The notes under the pieces: generated by a model
The model's input: the letters and a program-made list of their open reading frames with translations, nothing else
Databases searched by the model: none
What the model was told of the DNA's origin: nothing
Shown here: piece after piece, positions 46,892 through 56,360 of the stretch
Position numbering within the stretch: position 1 is the stretch's first letter
Layout of the letters: each line of letters starts with the position of its first letter
Source of the DNA: Methylotenera_A aquatica
Lineage (GTDB): Bacteria; Pseudomonadota; Gammaproteobacteria; Burkholderiales; Methylophilaceae
Assembly (NCBI GenBank): GCA_965601485.1
Contig: OZ271846.1
Coordinates: 1,302,001 to 1,366,000, forward strand
Direction of reading: 5' to 3'
Length of the DNA stretch: 64,000 nt
Position numbers and translations under genes: made by a program

Positions 46892-47981
46892 CCTGATTCA
46901 ACTCAATCTTATCCACTTTAACGCGCGCCACATTGCTACGCGTGTGTGGGCCTAGATTTAAAGGCTTATTATTAATACTTACTGCTACACCACTGGCGTT
47001 ACCAATAAGCAGATCAATCGGCGGCTTAGCCATAAAACTTTCTCGACTACCCGCGAAAATTGTTTTGTTGTATATCTCTTTACCATTAGCATCAACCACA
47101 CTAATCCATGTTTCTTGATTTGCATTAAATTCTAATTTTGCCAACCTTTCATCTGGTTGAAACAGGTTGGTTTCAACAGGCTTAGTTTCATCTATGGAAG
47201 TTTCAACTAATTTTACAACAGGCGTTATGGGGTTAACCGTTTTAGCAAGGGGGGCCGCAGGAATGCCCTCTAAATTTGAATCATGATTAACAGTCGTTGC
47301 AGCTGGTGCTGTATCTGTTGCTTCTGTGGCTGGTAATGTTAAGTCAATTGATTGCTCTTGCCGCTCCGCCGCTGGCAAAGCTGGTTGCGGCAAAGGCTCT
47401 ATGATCTCTGAAGGTTCAGTAGGTAATGTTGGGCTTGGCTTTTGAATATAACTTTTATAAAAAAACCATAAGCCTATTGCCAACAATACCAATAAGGCAG
47501 CCCGAAAATAAGGTGTTTTATTGGGCTTTTTATAATCGCCTACTTTCATGGTAGAACTTGGCTTTAACATAAAAGCAAGTGGTTCTTTGGTTGGCTCAAG
47601 CATTTTATAAGCATCTAACAAAGGTTCCGCTTGCATTTTTAGCAACTTAGCATAGTTGCGAATAAAACCTCTTACAATAGTGGTCTCTGGCAGAGATGCA
47701 AATTGATCCGCTTCAATTGATTCAATTTGGCGACTACTAATTTTTAATTTGCTAGCCACATCTTGCACTGACAAACCTTGTTTTTCTCGCTCAGTTCTTA
47801 ATTCCCCCCCACAACGCGAGCGAGAGTAAATGCTTCCTTCAGCCGCGATGGTTGCAGAGGACAGTTGACTTTCGATCATAAGGGGCTGATTATTATCGTT
47901 ATTTTCAGTTTTATCTGCTTCTGATTTCGCTTCAGAAGCATTGCTTGATTTACGTGCCATAGGACCCTTAACTTCACTCAA
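46884..47981 (-). CDS. RodZ-like cytoskeletal protein (HTH, membrane span, DUF4115)
   Basis: The 365-residue protein has a charged N-terminal region, an HTH_25 domain (about residues 58-120: LRTEREKQGLSVQDVASKLK, IRNYAKLLKM), a membrane span (about 158-174, AALLVLLAIGLWFFY), a Pro/Thr-rich periplasmic linker and a C-terminal DUF4115 beta domain (ISVVDANGKEIYNKTIFAGS). RodZ links MreB to the elongation machinery. A second start at 47960 is possible. The rlmN-pilW-rodZ-ispG-hisS order is standard. Confidence 0.9.
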   Translation of the reverse strand: MSEVKGPMARKSSNASEAKSEADKTENNDNNQPLMIESQLSSATIAAEGSIYSRSRCGGELRTEREKQGLSVQDVASKLKISSRQIESIEADQFASLPETTIVRGFIRNYAKLLKMQAEPLLDAYKMLEPTKEPLAFMLKPSSTMKVGDYKKPNKTPYFRAALLVLLAIGLWFFYKSYIQKPSPTLPTEPSEIIEPLPQPALPAAERQEQSIDLTLPATEATDTAPAATTVNHDSNLEGIPAAPLAKTVNPITPVVKLVETSIDETKPVETNLFQPDERLAKLEFNANQETWISVVDANGKEIYNKTIFAGSRESFMAKPPIDLLIGNASGVAVSINNKPLNLGPHTRSNVARVKVDKIELNQVE

Positions 47982-47984
47982 TAA

Positions 47985-48755
47985 TTATTGACCGCTTAAT
48001 AATAAACGTGTTTGTTCAGAATTTGGATACTGTTGACGCAATTGTAAAGCGTAACTGGCTTCATTATCTCGGCCACCCAGTACGCGCTCAATTCTAATTG
48101 CTAGCCACAATGATTCCGACGTGGGTGACGCAATGACTACATTTTGCAAAGTAGATTTTGCGGTTTTTACTTCACCACGCTTAAATTGAATTTCTGCTAG
48201 CTGATAGGCTGCAGAGTAGGTTAACGGCTGGAGTTGTAACGCTTTATTTAAATAAATTTCAGCGTTTTTAAGGTCGTTTTTGCGTGCAGAGCAAATACCT
48301 GCATTAGCATATGCCAGATTTGGCGTGGGATAGAGTGGGTTTTTAACGGCGGCTAAGAAATGTGGGATTGATTCATCGTAGCGTTTTCGTGTGCATAAAA
48401 AACTACCGTAATTGTTGTGCGCTTCAGAGCTATCTGGTTGCACTTGAATGGCTTTTAAAAAGTTTACGTCTGCTTTGGCATCTTCATTCAAAGCCGCGAA
48501 AACCATACCTAGGCCGTTATAGGCTGGTGAATAATTAGGGTCGATTTTAACGGCTTCTGTAAACTCGGTTAAAGCAATTTCATACTTGTTTTGCTGAAAA
48601 TAAGCAGCAGCCAAATCGCTGTGTGCACGGGCACGCTCTTTTAGCTCCGATTCACGATAATTACCGCTGTTATTGTTTGATGAAGTCGTTATGCATGCAC
48701 TAATCAGCAAAGTGGCTAATGCAAGCGCCAGTATTTTTATTAAACTTACTATCAT
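47985..48755 (-). CDS. pilW: Type IV pilus biogenesis/stability lipoprotein PilW (PilF)
   Basis: The 256-residue protein has a lipoprotein signal (lipobox LISAC, Cys about 21) and about six TPR units (LAAAYFQQNKYEIALTEFTE, AYNGLGMVFAALNEDAKAD, NNYGSFLCTRKRYDESIPHF). PilW/PilF is the pilotin for the PilQ secretin. It overlaps rlmN by 4 bases. Confidence 0.93.
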   Translation of the reverse strand: MIVSLIKILALALATLLISACITTSSNNNSGNYRESELKERARAHSDLAAAYFQQNKYEIALTEFTEAVKIDPNYSPAYNGLGMVFAALNEDAKADVNFLKAIQVQPDSSEAHNNYGSFLCTRKRYDESIPHFLAAVKNPLYPTPNLAYANAGICSARKNDLKNAEIYLNKALQLQPLTYSAAYQLAEIQFKRGEVKTAKSTLQNVVIASPTSESLWLAIRIERVLGGRDNEASYALQLRQQYPNSEQTRLLLSGQ

Positions 48756-49867
48756 GCATCAACCTCTATTGGAATAGCTTTAAGGGTACGCTTTGTCTTA
48801 TCTAGCACTTTACCAGCCAATTGACCGCATGCGGCATCAATATCATCTCCGCGCGTTTTACGCACAGTCACCACATAACCTGCCTGCATCAAAATATCAC
48901 GGAACACTCGAATATGGCTAGGCTTTGATGTTTCGTAACCGCTATTTGGGAAAGGATTAAATGGAATCAAATTCAGCTTACACGGTACGTTTTTTATCAC
49001 ATCTAATAATTGATGCGCATGCTCCATCATGTCATTCACCCCGTTCAACATCACATACTCAAATGTCACAAAATCGCGCGGTGCTTTTTCTAAATAACGG
49101 TTGCATGCCGCCATTAAATCTTTAATTGGGTATTTTTTATTAATGGGCACAATCAGATCACGAAGCGCATCATTTGGCGCATGCAGCGATACGGCTAAAG
49201 CGACAGGGCAATCTTCTTTAAGCTTATCCATTGCTGGCACAATGCCACTTGTTGAAAGCGTAACACGGCGGCGACTTAGGCCGTACGCACTGTCATCCAG
49301 CATAATCTGCATCGCAGTCACAACATTATCGTAATTGGTGAGCGGCTCACCCATACCCATCATTACTACGTTTGAAATGATGCGGTCATTGACAGGCAGT
49401 AATTCGTAACCAGACTCACTGCGTAATGATCTATTGGCAATGGCTAACTGACCAATAATTTCAGAAACACTTAAATTGCGGTTAAAACCTTGCGCGCCAG
49501 TACTGCAAAACGTACATGCCAACGCACAACCCACTTGGCTAGAGATACACAAAGTACCTCTGTCATCTTCTGGAATAAATACGGTTTCGATACTATTGGC
49601 TACACCATTTTTATCGTCTGTACCAATTAGCCATTTACGTGTCCCATCGTTAGAGATTTGCTCTAACTGCACACTAGGCAAAGTAATTTCAGTACCAACG
49701 GCCAATTTTTCACGCAAGCTTTTTGCGATATCGGTCATCAGCGTAAAATCATGCACACCAAAATGATGCATCCAGCGCATTAATTGCTTGGCACGAAAAG
49801 GCTTCTCACCGATACTGGCAAAGTAATCGGCGAGTTGCAGTTGATTAAAATTTAATAAGTTAATCAA
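48752..49867 (-). CDS. rlmN: Dual-specificity RNA methyltransferase RlmN
   Basis: The 371-residue radical SAM enzyme has the cluster motif CALACTFCSTG, the MGMGEPLTNYDNV and VSLHAPND motifs, and a cysteine in the DAACGQLAG segment near the C-terminus that forms the methyl intermediate. It makes 2-methyladenosine at 23S A2503 and in tRNA. It heads the rlmN-pilW-rodZ-ispG string, after a gap to ndk. Confidence 0.97.
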   Translation of the reverse strand: MINLLNFNQLQLADYFASIGEKPFRAKQLMRWMHHFGVHDFTLMTDIAKSLREKLAVGTEITLPSVQLEQISNDGTRKWLIGTDDKNGVANSIETVFIPEDDRGTLCISSQVGCALACTFCSTGAQGFNRNLSVSEIIGQLAIANRSLRSESGYELLPVNDRIISNVVMMGMGEPLTNYDNVVTAMQIMLDDSAYGLSRRRVTLSTSGIVPAMDKLKEDCPVALAVSLHAPNDALRDLIVPINKKYPIKDLMAACNRYLEKAPRDFVTFEYVMLNGVNDMMEHAHQLLDVIKNVPCKLNLIPFNPFPNSGYETSKPSHIRVFRDILMQAGYVVTVRKTRGDDIDAACGQLAGKVLDKTKRTLKAIPIEVDA

Positions 49868-50015
49868 TTGGTAAGCCTTTTCTCAAATTCTAATATTTCA
49901 TGCTTCTAAATTAGGGAAGGCGTGAATAAAAAATAATGCCTCGGCATAAATATAAGTATGTAAGGAAATTATTTTTTTAATTCACAACGCAGCATAATCA
50001 CGAAGAATGAATTAT

Positions 50016-50420
50016 TTAGCCGAAGAAATATTTAATTTCAATCGCTGCATTCTCTGCGGAATCTGAACCATGCACAGCGTTTGCATCAATGCTTTCAGCA
50101 AAATCAGCGCGAATAGTGCCAGCTGCCGCTTCTTTGGGGTTTGTTGCACCCATCAAATCACGGTGTTTTAATACAGCATTTTCGCCTTCTAATGCTTGAA
50201 TCATCACTGGGCCAGAAATCATGAATTTAACTAAATCGTTAAAAAATGGACGTGCTGCGTGCACAGCGTAAAAGCCCTCAGCTTCTGCTTTTGTTAGGTG
50301 AGTCATTTTTGCTGCAACGATTTTTAAACCAGCGTTTTCAAAACGAGTATAAATTTGACCAATTACATTTTTTGCTACTGCATCTGGTTTGATAATGCTT
50401 AGGGTGCGTTCTACTGCCAT
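50016..50420 (-). CDS. ndk: Nucleoside diphosphate kinase
   Basis: The 134-residue protein has AVERTLSIIKPDAVAKNVIG, HLTKAEAEGFYAVHAARPFF and the catalytic NAVHGSDSAENAAIEI (phospho-His). The frame extends upstream to 50453, but ATG 50420 is used because it gives the conserved MAVERTLSIIKPD start. The C-terminus ends right after KYFFG, slightly shorter than the commonest form of about 141 residues. Confidence 0.97.
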   Translation of the reverse strand: MAVERTLSIIKPDAVAKNVIGQIYTRFENAGLKIVAAKMTHLTKAEAEGFYAVHAARPFFNDLVKFMISGPVMIQALEGENAVLKHRDLMGATNPKEAAAGTIRADFAESIDANAVHGSDSAENAAIEIKYFFG

Positions 50421-50599
50421 TCTGTACTCCAAATAATTAAAAAAGTTTTCCAAAAATAAATATTAAAATGAACAACTTAGGAAAAATAGATTCTACCATT
50501 TTTGTAGGCTTTGATAAACCAAAAATTGCTGGTCTCTGGTGATCCAGCCAAAGTGATTTCCAATAGTGTCACTTAAGTTTACAGGCAATTGGTTTAAGA

Positions 50600-51031
50600 T
50601 TATTCTTCACTTAAATCAAAAATATGAACCGATAGCGAAATTTCACGCAAAAAACAACCAAGCCCAATAATTAAGCTGGTCATGGCCACAATAAATAAAG
50701 TGGATACAATGCGTGATGGATTGATGTTGACGACAGCGCAGACAAATAAGGCGCCAATGACCAGCGAAACAAATAAAGCTGATGCGGTGCATAGTGTAAT
50801 GGACCAATGCACCCATGTGGCGCGCACCGCCAATATAGATAACTCTCGCGAGCGACTTAATGGCAACGTGGAATCTGTTTCTGTTAGCACTCTAAACCGA
50901 TCAACTAATCGACCAAGCCTGCCAGTGAGCACACTTAAAATTGCCCCAATTCCTGTTAACAGAAATACTGGCGCTACGGCTAGCTGAATCACATGTGCAA
51001 CATTGGTTAAATTTTCAGCAATAATTTCCAT
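50600..51031 (-). CDS. DUF2721 family membrane protein
   Basis: The 143-residue protein has three hydrophobic segments and the DUF2721 pattern: VIQLAVAPVFLLTGIGAIL, LTGRLGRLVDR, RRE/RSREL and a final LGCFLREISLS. The function of the family is not known. It stands alone between ndk and a pseudogene. Confidence 0.85.
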   Translation of the reverse strand: MEIIAENLTNVAHVIQLAVAPVFLLTGIGAILSVLTGRLGRLVDRFRVLTETDSTLPLSRSRELSILAVRATWVHWSITLCTASALFVSLVIGALFVCAVVNINPSRIVSTLFIVAMTSLIIGLGCFLREISLSVHIFDLSEE

Positions 51032-51143
51032 AATGGCTTCCTAACTCTTGAGACAACCCATTTTAACGGTATGAGCTAAAAGTGAGAAGTAACAAAATCA
51101 AATGCATTAGTCCTCAGGTAAATATTTAGAGTAGCCACATTTT

Positions 51144-51665
51144 TTACTGAGTATTAACATTGAGTTTATATTGCTTTTGAAAAGTTCGCATAATCGTGCT
51201 GTATTTACCACTCGCTTTAAGATGCTCAATACCCGATTCAAACTCATTCATTAAACGCTTGCCATCTAGATGTTTTCTGAAAATGCTTGGTAAAAAGCAT
51301 CGTCACTGAGATGATCAACAATTTTAATTTTAAACGCTGGGTCTTTGTTAATCGTCAATATGTCTGATGTGGTGTTAATTAAGGCGTATTGTTTCTGCCA
51401 GCCGTTAACATTTTTATCTGATGCTGATCTGATGTAGCGCCATCAGCTTTGATTTTTTTCAAAATCTCTTGTGAATAGCGTAGCCAATAGTGTAGGCAAA
51501 GGTTTTACCTTCCGTATCTTTTATTTTTACATCACGAATTGTTGAATTAACTTTCGCAAATACCGATACACCTTCTATAAACAAAGGAGGCGTATGCCGG
51601 TGATATTGATTTATATTTTCAGTGGTGATAGTAGAATTGAAACAGCCAATATTTTTACTAATCAA
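51144..51665 (-). pseudogene. Decayed family 3 extracellular solute-binding protein
   Basis: The minus strand encodes TTENINQYHRHTPPLFIEGV, VSVFAKVNSTIRD, GKTFAYTIGYAIHKRF and a stop. In shifted frames follow SQEILKKIKADGATSD, VNGWQKQYALINTTSDIL, FKIKIVDHLSDDAFYQ, LMNEFESGIEHLKASGKYS and IMRTFQKQYKLN, then TAA at 51146-51144. This order fits the periplasmic binding protein fold of amino-acid ABC receptors. The N-terminal signal half is missing, and stops and frame changes show it is dead. Confidence 0.7.
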
Positions 51666-51814
51666 GGTTTAATACCTACATCTAGTATAGTCAATGTATT
51701 CAATTGATTAGCGATTTATAAAGTGTGCTAATAGCTGATAAAACCAATATTTACGGGATGAATTATGTAAACAAAGTTCGGATAAGCTAATCACACTATG
51801 GCAAAATAACGCAC

Positions 51815-53038
51815 ATGCAAATTAAACAAACAAAATCTTTGCTTCAAGCCACCTGCCCCGCATGTGGCTTACTGTGTGATGACATAGTATTGGCTGCTGA
51901 TGAAGACGCAATCAATGTTGCTTCTGTAAAAAATTGCGCTAAAACTCTTACTTTTTTCTCACAAAAGTTAACCCACACCAGCCCGCAAATTGCGGGTAAA
52001 ACTGCTAGTCTTCAACAGGCAATTGCACATACGGCCAGCTTGTTGAAGGCCAGCAAAAACCCCTTATTTTCAGGATTAAGTACAGATGTACAAGGTTTTC
52101 GTGCCATCTATAATCTAGCGCAAAAAAGCAATGGCAATTTACTTCACATGAATAGCCAAAGCACGGCGCGCAATATGGCGGTATTACAAAGCACTGGTTG
52201 GCAGACGACAACGCTGACTGAGGTGAAAAACCGTGCCGATGTGATTGTGTTTATTGGTACTGATGTCATATCGCATAACACACGTTTTTTTGAGCGCTTT
52301 GTTTGGCTTAAAAATATAGATGACGCCATGTTTACAAACGCAAATGCGCGTCAAATTATTTATATCGGTGAACGTTTAAATGCTCAAGCTGGTGTTGCGC
52401 CTGACGGTAAACAGCCGACTTCCATCAGTTGTAGCAACACTGATTTGCCTGAAATACTGGCTATTTTGCGTGCTTTAATTGCTGGCAAAATGCTTAAAGC
52501 GCAGACGATTGCAGGTATTGCAATCAACGATTTAGTTGCCGTAGCAGAAAAACTAAAACAAGCCAAATATGCGGTATTGGCTTGGATTGCAAAAGACTTG
52601 GATTTCGCACATGCCGAATTAACCATTCAAAGCATCACAGAAACGGTAGCTTTATTGAATAATACTGATAGCCGCGCAGTTGGTATATCTCTAGGGGGCA
52701 GCGATGGAGATACAGCCGCCAACAATGCCAGCACTTGGTTAAGTGGCTACAGCTTAAATGATAACAATCCTGACCATGACTTCATGATTTGGGTTAATAG
52801 CTTTAGCCCAGAAAAATCACCAGTGCAAACAAATAAGCCGATGGTTGTGTTGGGGAATGCCAATATCCAGTTTGCACAAATACCTGATGTATTTATACCC
52901 ATTGCCACGCCTGGCTTAGATTGTGGCGGCACGTTATTTAGAGTGGATTCGGCTGTGGCTTTGCCATTAAAACAAGTGCGTGAGAATAATTTGCCAACCT
53001 TAAAAGACGTTGTGCGACAAATTGAGGCTTTATTGTAG
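51815..53038 (+). CDS. fhcB: Formyltransferase/hydrolase complex subunit B (FwdB/FmdB-like)
   Basis: The 407-residue protein resembles the B subunit of formylmethanofuran dehydrogenase. The N-terminal TCPACGLLCDDIVL (Cys14, 17, 21) and VKNCAKT resemble an iron-sulfur site, followed by ATARNMAVLQSTGW-type folds. In bacterial Fhc the subunit is thought to be structural, because no redox metal cofactor is used. It is the first gene of the operon; its stop overlaps the start of fhcA by one base. Only a weak ribosome site is seen before the ATG. Confidence 0.93.
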   Translation: MQIKQTKSLLQATCPACGLLCDDIVLAADEDAINVASVKNCAKTLTFFSQKLTHTSPQIAGKTASLQQAIAHTASLLKASKNPLFSGLSTDVQGFRAIYNLAQKSNGNLLHMNSQSTARNMAVLQSTGWQTTTLTEVKNRADVIVFIGTDVISHNTRFFERFVWLKNIDDAMFTNANARQIIYIGERLNAQAGVAPDGKQPTSISCSNTDLPEILAILRALIAGKMLKAQTIAGIAINDLVAVAEKLKQAKYAVLAWIAKDLDFAHAELTIQSITETVALLNNTDSRAVGISLGGSDGDTAANNASTWLSGYSLNDNNPDHDFMIWVNSFSPEKSPVQTNKPMVVLGNANIQFAQIPDVFIPIATPGLDCGGTLFRVDSAVALPLKQVRENNLPTLKDVVRQIEALL

Positions 53039-54720
53039 TGATTACGCATTTAAAAAATGGCAAAATTTACTGCCCTATGATGGGTGCAGATGGCGTTGTT
53101 CAGGATATTTTTATTCGCGATGGTAAAATTATTGCCAAGCCAAACACATCTGAAAAAATTAGCCAAACTTATGATTTAACAGGAAAAATTGTGATGGCTG
53201 GCGCCATTGATATGCATAGCCATATTGGTGGTGGCAAGGTAAATATAGCACGCATGATGCTGCCAGAGTTTCAAGATTCTAAGTATCAAGAAACAAAGCG
53301 TTACACGGAGCCTGAAGCGCATATCTGTACGCTCAATTGTAGCCATAACGCCATCCCAAATACTAGCGACACAGGTTTTAGGTATATTGAAATGGGTTAT
53401 ACCGCAGCGTTTGAGCCAGCAATTTTGCCTATCAACGCCCGCCAAGCGCATCTGGAAATGGCTGATACGCCCATGATAGACAAAGGCGGCTACGCCATGT
53501 TGGGCAATGACGATTACTTTTTGCGGCTTTTAAATAGCCATGCAGACCAAAAAGCGATTAACGATTATGTGGCCTGGACATTACACGCCACGCAAGCCAT
53601 CGGCATTAAAGTGGTCAATCCTGGCGGTATTTCAGCGTTTAAATTTAATCAGCGCCGTTTAAATTTAGATGAAAATCACCGCCATTATCAATTAACTCCG
53701 CGCGCTATATTAAAAAGCTTAAGTACCGCTGTGCAACAGCTTGGTATTGCCAAACCCTTGCATGTGCATTGCAATAACTTAGGTGCGGCGGGAAATTATC
53801 AAACCACGCTGGATACGATTGGCGCCAGCGAAGGTGTTGCTATGCATTTAACGCACATTCAATTTCATAGCTATGGCAAAGAGGGCGACAAGAAATTCTC
53901 ATCCGCCGCCGCGCAAATATCGGAAGCACTGAATAAAAACAGACATATTACCGCTGATGTTGGCCAGATTCTTTTCGGTCAAACGGTTACGGCATCGGGT
54001 GATAGCATGATGCAGCATCTAAATGCCAAGCATGCAAATCCTAAAAAGTCGGTGATTATGGATATTGAATGCGACGCAGGTTGTGGTGTAGTGCCATTTA
54101 AATACAGGGATGAAAACTATGTAAATGCGCTGCAATGGGCAATTGGCTTAGAGATATTTTTGTCGGTTGAGGACCCGTGGCGTATTTTCTTAACCACAGA
54201 CCATCCAAACGGCGCACCATTTACCAGCTATCCGCATTTGATTCGCTTGCTGATGGATAAACGTTTTAGAAACGAAGCATTTGCCAAACTTAATTTAGAT
54301 GCGCAAGCCATGAGTAATCTGAAATCACTGGACCGCGAATATTCGCTTTATGAGATAGCGATTATGACGCGCGCAGGCGCAGCAAAATTAATCGGCTTAA
54401 ATGACCGTGGCCGCTTAAATGCGGGTGCAGCGGCCGATATTACGATTTATACCGACCAACCTGATCGCGAAGCGATGTTTGCAAAGCCCGATTTTGTGTT
54501 TAAAGATGGTGAATTAGTGGTTAAAAATGGAATCGTTGTCAAAGTGGTGTGGGGTAAAACCCATACGGCTAAACCTGCATTTGATATAGGTGTAGAAAAA
54601 AATCTAAAAGCATATTTTGATCGATACCATACCATTCAATTAGATAATTTTAAAATTTCCAATGATGAAATCGCGGAAGATGGTCGTGGTGGAATTATTA
54701 TCGAGACGCCAAGTAATTAA
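53038..54720 (+). CDS. fhcA: Formyltransferase/hydrolase complex subunit A (FwdA-like amidohydrolase)
   Basis: The 560-residue amidohydrolase has the metal site AGAIDMHSHIGGGKVNIARM (His60, His62), KVVNPGGISAFKF, PLHVHCNNLG, MHLTHIQFHSYG and TTDHPNGAPFTSYPHLIRLL. It hydrolyses formyl-methanofuran to formate in the H4MPT-linked formaldehyde oxidation route. The start is GTG at 53038, overlapping the fhcB stop. It lies 17 bases before the PNPOx-like gene. Confidence 0.97.
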   Translation: MITHLKNGKIYCPMMGADGVVQDIFIRDGKIIAKPNTSEKISQTYDLTGKIVMAGAIDMHSHIGGGKVNIARMMLPEFQDSKYQETKRYTEPEAHICTLNCSHNAIPNTSDTGFRYIEMGYTAAFEPAILPINARQAHLEMADTPMIDKGGYAMLGNDDYFLRLLNSHADQKAINDYVAWTLHATQAIGIKVVNPGGISAFKFNQRRLNLDENHRHYQLTPRAILKSLSTAVQQLGIAKPLHVHCNNLGAAGNYQTTLDTIGASEGVAMHLTHIQFHSYGKEGDKKFSSAAAQISEALNKNRHITADVGQILFGQTVTASGDSMMQHLNAKHANPKKSVIMDIECDAGCGVVPFKYRDENYVNALQWAIGLEIFLSVEDPWRIFLTTDHPNGAPFTSYPHLIRLLMDKRFRNEAFAKLNLDAQAMSNLKSLDREYSLYEIAIMTRAGAAKLIGLNDRGRLNAGAAADITIYTDQPDREAMFAKPDFVFKDGELVVKNGIVVKVVWGKTHTAKPAFDIGVEKNLKAYFDRYHTIQLDNFKISNDEIAEDGRGGIIIETPSN

Positions 54721-54737
54721 AAAAATGAGGAGCAAGA

Positions 54738-55397
54738 ATGAGTAGACTATATGGCGAACAACATCGCAAATTACAAGACGAATTTGGCACGCGCAAAATG
54801 GCTGACCGCGTTGAAGAATTGGTGTGTAAAATCGAATTTGATGATGGTGCTAAAGGTTTTATCGAAAGCGTCGAAATGTTTTACTTGTCATCCATCGATC
54901 ATAAAGGACGCCCTACCGTTTCTTACAAAGGTGGTGATGCGGGCTTTGTCAAAGTATTGGATTCCACCACGCTGATATTCCCCAGCTTCGATGGCAATGG
55001 CATGTTTTTTTCGATGGGTAATATCAACTCCAACGATCAAGTTGGGCTGTTGTTTATCTCATTTGAAACGCCAAATCGCTTACGTGTGCAAGGTACTGCC
55101 ACTATTTCGCAAGACCCAGCCTTGCTAGCGCATTACAAAGAAGCCGAATTTGTGGTTACAGTCACCTTGTCTGAATTATGGCAAAACTGCCCGCGCTATA
55201 TACCCAAATATGAAAAAGTGAGAAGCTCAAGATACGTGCCGCGAGCCCATTGCGAAACGCCACTGGCGGGCTGGAAACAGTTAGATTTAGTGCAAGATGT
55301 CATTTCAGAAAGCGATGCACAAAAAGCGGCTAAAGCAGGGGTAATTGATATTGATACCTGGGTTGGCAAAATCGTCTCTGCGGATGAAACAGCCTAG
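54738..55397 (+). CDS. Pyridoxamine 5'-phosphate oxidase-family protein inside the fhc operon
   Basis: The 219-residue protein has the split-barrel flavin fold of the PNPOx family: FIESVEMFYLSSIDHKGRPT, VSYKGGDAGFVKVLDSTTLI, NGMFFSMGNI and PNRLRVQGTATIS, then RYIPKYEKVR. GAGGAG precedes the ATG. It sits between fhcA (17 bases) and fhcD (33 bases) in the same direction. The cofactor and substrate are not known; a link to C1 metabolism is suggested only by the location. Confidence 0.85.
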   Translation: MSRLYGEQHRKLQDEFGTRKMADRVEELVCKIEFDDGAKGFIESVEMFYLSSIDHKGRPTVSYKGGDAGFVKVLDSTTLIFPSFDGNGMFFSMGNINSNDQVGLLFISFETPNRLRVQGTATISQDPALLAHYKEAEFVVTVTLSELWQNCPRYIPKYEKVRSSRYVPRAHCETPLAGWKQLDLVQDVISESDAQKAAKAGVIDIDTWVGKIVSADETA

Positions 55398-55430
55398 TTT
55401 TTTATTCAAAGTCTTTAATTAAAAGTCTAT

Positions 55431-56360
55431 ATGCAAATAAATGGCATTACTATTGATGATACCTTTGCCGAGGCATTCAATATGCGTGGCACGCGCGTCA
55501 TTATCACTGCGTTAAACTTAAAATGGGCCTACCACGCCGCTAATGCCATGACAGGCTTTGCAACAAGCGTGATTGGTTGTGGCGTAGAGGCTGGTATTGA
55601 GCGCGAAATAGACAGCGATGAAACGCCAGATGGCAGGCCAGGCGTAAGCATTTTAATGTTTGCCATGGGTAGCAAAGTGTTGATGCAACAACTTGAAACG
55701 CGCATGGGTCAATGCATACTTACTTGCCCTACTGCCGCCGCATTTGCAGGGATTGCGGCAGGATTAGAAGTAGACCAAATAAGCCTTGGCAGGCATTTAC
55801 GCTATTTTGGTGATGGCTATCAAACATCTAAATTAATGACTGATCCTAATGGTATAACTAAGCGTTATTGGCGTATCCCTGTGATGGATGGCGAATTTCT
55901 TACGCAAGAAACCACTGGTATGGTACGCGCCATTGGTGGTGGCAACTTTTTAATTTTAGCCACCTCACAACCAGCCGCTTTGCGTGCCGCTGAAACCGCC
56001 ATTGAAGCCATGAAAAAAGTGCCAAATGTCATCATGCCTTTTCCTGGTGGCGTTGTAAGGTCCGGCTCTAAAGTGGGCAGCAAATACCCCAAAATGTTTG
56101 CCAGTACTAATGACGCGTTTTGCCCTACACTAAAAGGATTAGTAAATACCAAACTAAGCGATGAAATTGAAAGCGTGATGGAAATTGTGATTGATGGGTT
56201 AACGTTTGAAGATATTTCTAGGTCGATGTATGTTGGCATACAATCCATTTGTGCATTAGGCGACAAAAGCGGTGTAAAGCGTATTTCAGCAGGCAATTAT
56301 GGTGGCAAACTAGGCCCTCATCATTTTAAACTGCATGAGATCATGGGCAACTCAAAATGA
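55431..56360 (+). CDS. fhcD: Formylmethanofuran--tetrahydromethanopterin formyltransferase (complex subunit D)
   Basis: The 309-residue protein matches Ftr/FhcD: IDDTFAEAFNMRGTRVIITA at the start, AGIEREIDSDETPDGRPGVS, MGQCILTCPTAAAFAG and GNYGGKLGPHHFKLHEIM at the end. It transfers the formyl group from formyl-H4MPT to methanofuran. It overlaps fhcC by 4 bases. Confidence 0.97.
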   Translation: MQINGITIDDTFAEAFNMRGTRVIITALNLKWAYHAANAMTGFATSVIGCGVEAGIEREIDSDETPDGRPGVSILMFAMGSKVLMQQLETRMGQCILTCPTAAAFAGIAAGLEVDQISLGRHLRYFGDGYQTSKLMTDPNGITKRYWRIPVMDGEFLTQETTGMVRAIGGGNFLILATSQPAALRAAETAIEAMKKVPNVIMPFPGGVVRSGSKVGSKYPKMFASTNDAFCPTLKGLVNTKLSDEIESVMEIVIDGLTFEDISRSMYVGIQSICALGDKSGVKRISAGNYGGKLGPHHFKLHEIMGNSK

